Of a stretch of 6,924 nucleotides of DNA, positions 5,042 to 6,924 are shown in pieces (the stretch's first letter is position 1; every line of letters starts with the position of its first letter). The translations under genes and the position numbers were made by a program. The notes below the pieces were generated by a model. That model searched no databases and was not told the origin of the DNA. It saw nothing but the letters and a program-made list of their open reading frames with translations. The DNA is taken from contig URDK01000114.1 of the NCBI GenBank assembly GCA_900546485.1, positions 1 through 6,924 of the forward strand. Direction: 5' to 3'. Origin of the DNA: an uncultured Eubacteriales bacterium. Its GTDB lineage: Bacteria > Bacillota > Clostridia > Oscillospirales > Oscillospiraceae.

Positions 5042-6924
5042 GCGCAGGCAGCATAGGCTTCCTCGAGATATTTCCGGACTGTGCCGCGCTGGGCGACATG
5101 TGCGGCGGCCTGGACAAGGCCGAGGTCAGCTCCGTCGTGGTGAACCGCGCGGAGCGGACGATGGAGATAGACGCTCACTTCACCCGTGCCCCCGCCCCGG
5201 CAGAGCTCACCGGCCTGGAGAACGAGCTGCGCGAGGAATACGGCCTTGCCTCCGTGCACATAGCGGCGGATTACCCCCGACAGGGGGCCGAGCGCAAGGG
5301 AAGCTCCTCCCGCGTACTCTACGGCAAGGCGCTCAAAGAGCCGAAGATCGTGGAGATGTCCACTCTAAACCTCGAGAGCGGCAACGTTGTCGTCAAGGGC
5401 GAGGTCTTTGCCGTCAACAACCGTGAGATACAAAAGCGCGGCGCCTCGGTGCTAAGCTTCGACATGACCGACTATACCGGCAGCGTCCGCATCAACAAGT
5501 TCTTCGATAAGAGCGAGGACGCCGCCGTCCTCGGCAAGATAAAGACCGGCGCGACGCTCATCGTCCGCGGCCGGACGACCTATAACAAGTTCGACAACGA
5601 CATGGTCATCGAGCCCTACTCGATAATCGAGTCCGAAGCGGAGATCCGTCCGGACACTGCGGAGGAAAAGCGCGTGGAGCTCCACTTCCACACGCGCTAC
5701 TCGACACTCGACGCGCTGACCGACCCGACAAAGGCCGTGCAGCGCGCCGCCGCCTGGGGCCACAAGGCCATAGCCGTCACAGACCATGGCACGGCCCAGG
5801 CCTTCCCCGAGATGAGCAAGGCGGGGAAGAAGTACGGCGTCAAGATACTCTACGGCATCGAGGGCTACTACGTCAACGACGTGGAGGAGCGCCCCGCCGT
5901 GCGCGGCAATTGTGAGAACCTGCTTGACTGCGAGTTTGTGGCCTTCGACGTGGAGACCACGGGCCTCTCGGCGGTGACGGACCGCCTCACTGAAATAGGC
6001 GCAGTGCTTTTCAAGGGCGGCGAGGTACGCGACAAGTTCAGCACCTTCGTCGACCCGAAGATGCCCATACCGGCCAACATCACGGAGCTCACCGGCATAC
6101 GCGACAGCGACGTCGCCGGTGCGCCGAGCGAGGCGGAGGCCATGCGCGCCTTCCTCGACTTCGTGGGCGACCGACCCATAATAGCGCACAACGCGAGCTT
6201 TGATACCGGCTTCATGGCCGCCGCCTGCGAGCGGAGCGGCATATACTTCGAGCCCGTGGTGCTCGATACGCTGGTGCTTGCGCAGCGCCTACTGCCGGAG
6301 CTCAAGCGCCACAAGCTGGACATCGTCAGCAAGCACCTCGGCCTGCCCGAGTTCAACCACCACCGTGCTTTTGACGACGCCGAGGTCGTTGCGCGCATGA
6401 TGGAGAAGTTCATCCCCATGCTCCAGAGTCACGGAGCGGAGCGCGTCTCGGACATAGACGGTGTGCTGCGCAAGCTCTCGGGCGCGGGTACGCGCAAGGT
6501 GCGGCACATAAGCCTGCTGGTGCGCAACAAGGTGGGTCTCAAGAACCTCTACAAGCTCATCTCAGCTTCTTACCTCAAGCACTACAACCGCAATCCCATC
6601 ATCCCGCGTAGCCTGCTGGAGCGGCACCGGGAGGGGCTGATCCTGGGCTCCGCCTGCGAGGCGGGCGAGGTGTTTGACGCCGTGCTGCGCGGCGCGCCGA
6701 ACGCGGAGCTCAAGAAAATCGCCTCCTTCTATGACTACATAGAGGTCATGCCCATTGCCAATAACCGCTTCCTCGTCGAAAACGGCACCGTGCGCGACGA
6801 CGAGGGCCTGCGTGACCTGAACCGCCGCGTGGCGCGGCTTGCCGCCGAGCTTGAAAAGCCGCTCGTTGCGACCGGCGACGTCCACTTCATGGACCCCAAG
6901 GACGAGATATACCGCCGCATACTC
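5038..6924 (+). CDS. polC: DNA polymerase III alpha subunit, PolC type, N-terminal part (partial)
   Basis: The frame is open without a stop from ATG 5038 to the window edge: 629 residues of a protein normally near 1,400. PolC is the high-fidelity replicative polymerase of low-GC-type Gram-positive bacteria, with a built-in 3'-5' proofreading exonuclease. In order: a short N-terminal domain (1 to about 80), an OB fold (about 115-200, VVVKGEVFAVNNREIQKRG), the first half of the PHP domain with His216, His218, Asp225, TDHG (248-251) and Glu275, then an inserted DEDDh exonuclease (about 298-462) with Asp304 and Glu306 in FDVETTGL, Asp389 in HNASFD, and His442 and Asp447. PHP then resumes with His490, Cys540 in GSACEAGE, and Asp614 and His616 in TGDVHF. 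All nine PHP metal-site positions and all five exonuclease residues look intact. The polymerase palm, fingers and tail lie beyond the window. The N-terminal region appears shortened before the OB fold. The start overlaps the ispG stop. Confidence 0.97.
   Translation, partial: MSAGSIGFLEIFPDCAALGDMCGGLDKAEVSSVVVNRAERTMEIDAHFTRAPAPAELTGLENELREEYGLASVHIAADYPRQGAERKGSSSRVLYGKALKEPKIVEMSTLNLESGNVVVKGEVFAVNNREIQKRGASVLSFDMTDYTGSVRINKFFDKSEDAAVLGKIKTGATLIVRGRTTYNKFDNDMVIEPYSIIESEAEIRPDTAEEKRVELHFHTRYSTLDALTDPTKAVQRAAAWGHKAIAVTDHGTAQAFPEMSKAGKKYGVKILYGIEGYYVNDVEERPAVRGNCENLLDCEFVAFDVETTGLSAVTDRLTEIGAVLFKGGEVRDKFSTFVDPKMPIPANITELTGIRDSDVAGAPSEAEAMRAFLDFVGDRPIIAHNASFDTGFMAAACERSGIYFEPVVLDTLVLAQRLLPELKRHKLDIVSKHLGLPEFNHHRAFDDAEVVARMMEKFIPMLQSHGAERVSDIDGVLRKLSGAGTRKVRHISLLVRNKVGLKNLYKLISASYLKHYNRNPIIPRSLLERHREGLILGSACEAGEVFDAVLRGAPNAELKKIASFYDYIEVMPIANNRFLVENGTVRDDEGLRDLNRRVARLAAELEKPLVATGDVHFMDPKDEIYRRIL

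Noticed and set aside
5100..5426. Plus-strand open frame in a different frame within the start of polC
   Set aside because: The translation is Arg/Gly/Pro-rich low-complexity, as expected from shifted reading of GC-rich codons, and the polC frame across it is continuous.
5452..6189. Minus-strand open frame of 245 codons opposite polC
   Set aside because: It is fully contained within the clearly coding polC frame, which carries intact catalytic motifs; no independent support such as a ribosome binding site with a recognisable product was seen.
1..6924. Searched for tRNA or rRNA genes, CRISPR repeats, insertion sequences, riboswitches and phage genes
   Set aside because: Essentially every base belongs to one of seven conserved coding sequences; no repeats, inverted termini or mobile-element genes were seen.

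Overview
This window is a compact, entirely plus-strand stretch of a bacterial housekeeping operon. From left to right it holds the 3' end of frr (ribosome recycling factor), complete uppS (undecaprenyl diphosphate synthase), cdsA (CDP-diacylglycerol synthase), dxr (DXP reductoisomerase), rseP (site-2 protease) and ispG (HMBPP synthase), then the first 629 codons of polC (Gram-positive type replicative DNA polymerase). The presence of PolC, the single-PDZ RseP and the order frr-uppS-cdsA-dxr-rseP-ispG-polC point to a Bacillota genome, most likely class Clostridia. The DNA is clearly GC-rich (around 60% or more by eye), which would suit a high-GC gut-type clostridial lineage; the genus cannot be fixed from this sequence.

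Layout: frr ends at 213; uppS starts 6 nt later in the same frame; uppS/cdsA, rseP/ispG and ispG/polC share ATGA stop-start overlaps; dxr/rseP share a TGATG junction; only 13 nt separate cdsA from dxr. Non-coding sequence totals about 19 nt, so there is no room for intergenic promoters, terminators or RNA genes. The genes almost certainly form one transcript with translational coupling. One consensus-like -10 hexamer inside the end of dxr is the only internal promoter candidate seen.

Functionally, dxr and ispG are two steps of the MEP isoprenoid pathway. UppS consumes its C5/C15 products to build the C55 lipid carrier for peptidoglycan. CdsA makes the CDP-diacylglycerol precursor of phospholipids. 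RseP is a membrane protease often tied to envelope stress signalling. frr and polC flank this envelope block with translation and replication functions. All recognisable catalytic residues are present in each complete gene.

I found no convincing novel system. The points worth a second look are a PolC whose N-terminal region looks about 100 residues short compared with the usual family layout, a strong preference for the ATA isoleucine codon in otherwise G/C-ending codon usage, a Cys-Cys pair in a conserved N-terminal motif of IspG, and the intragenic TATAAT in dxr.
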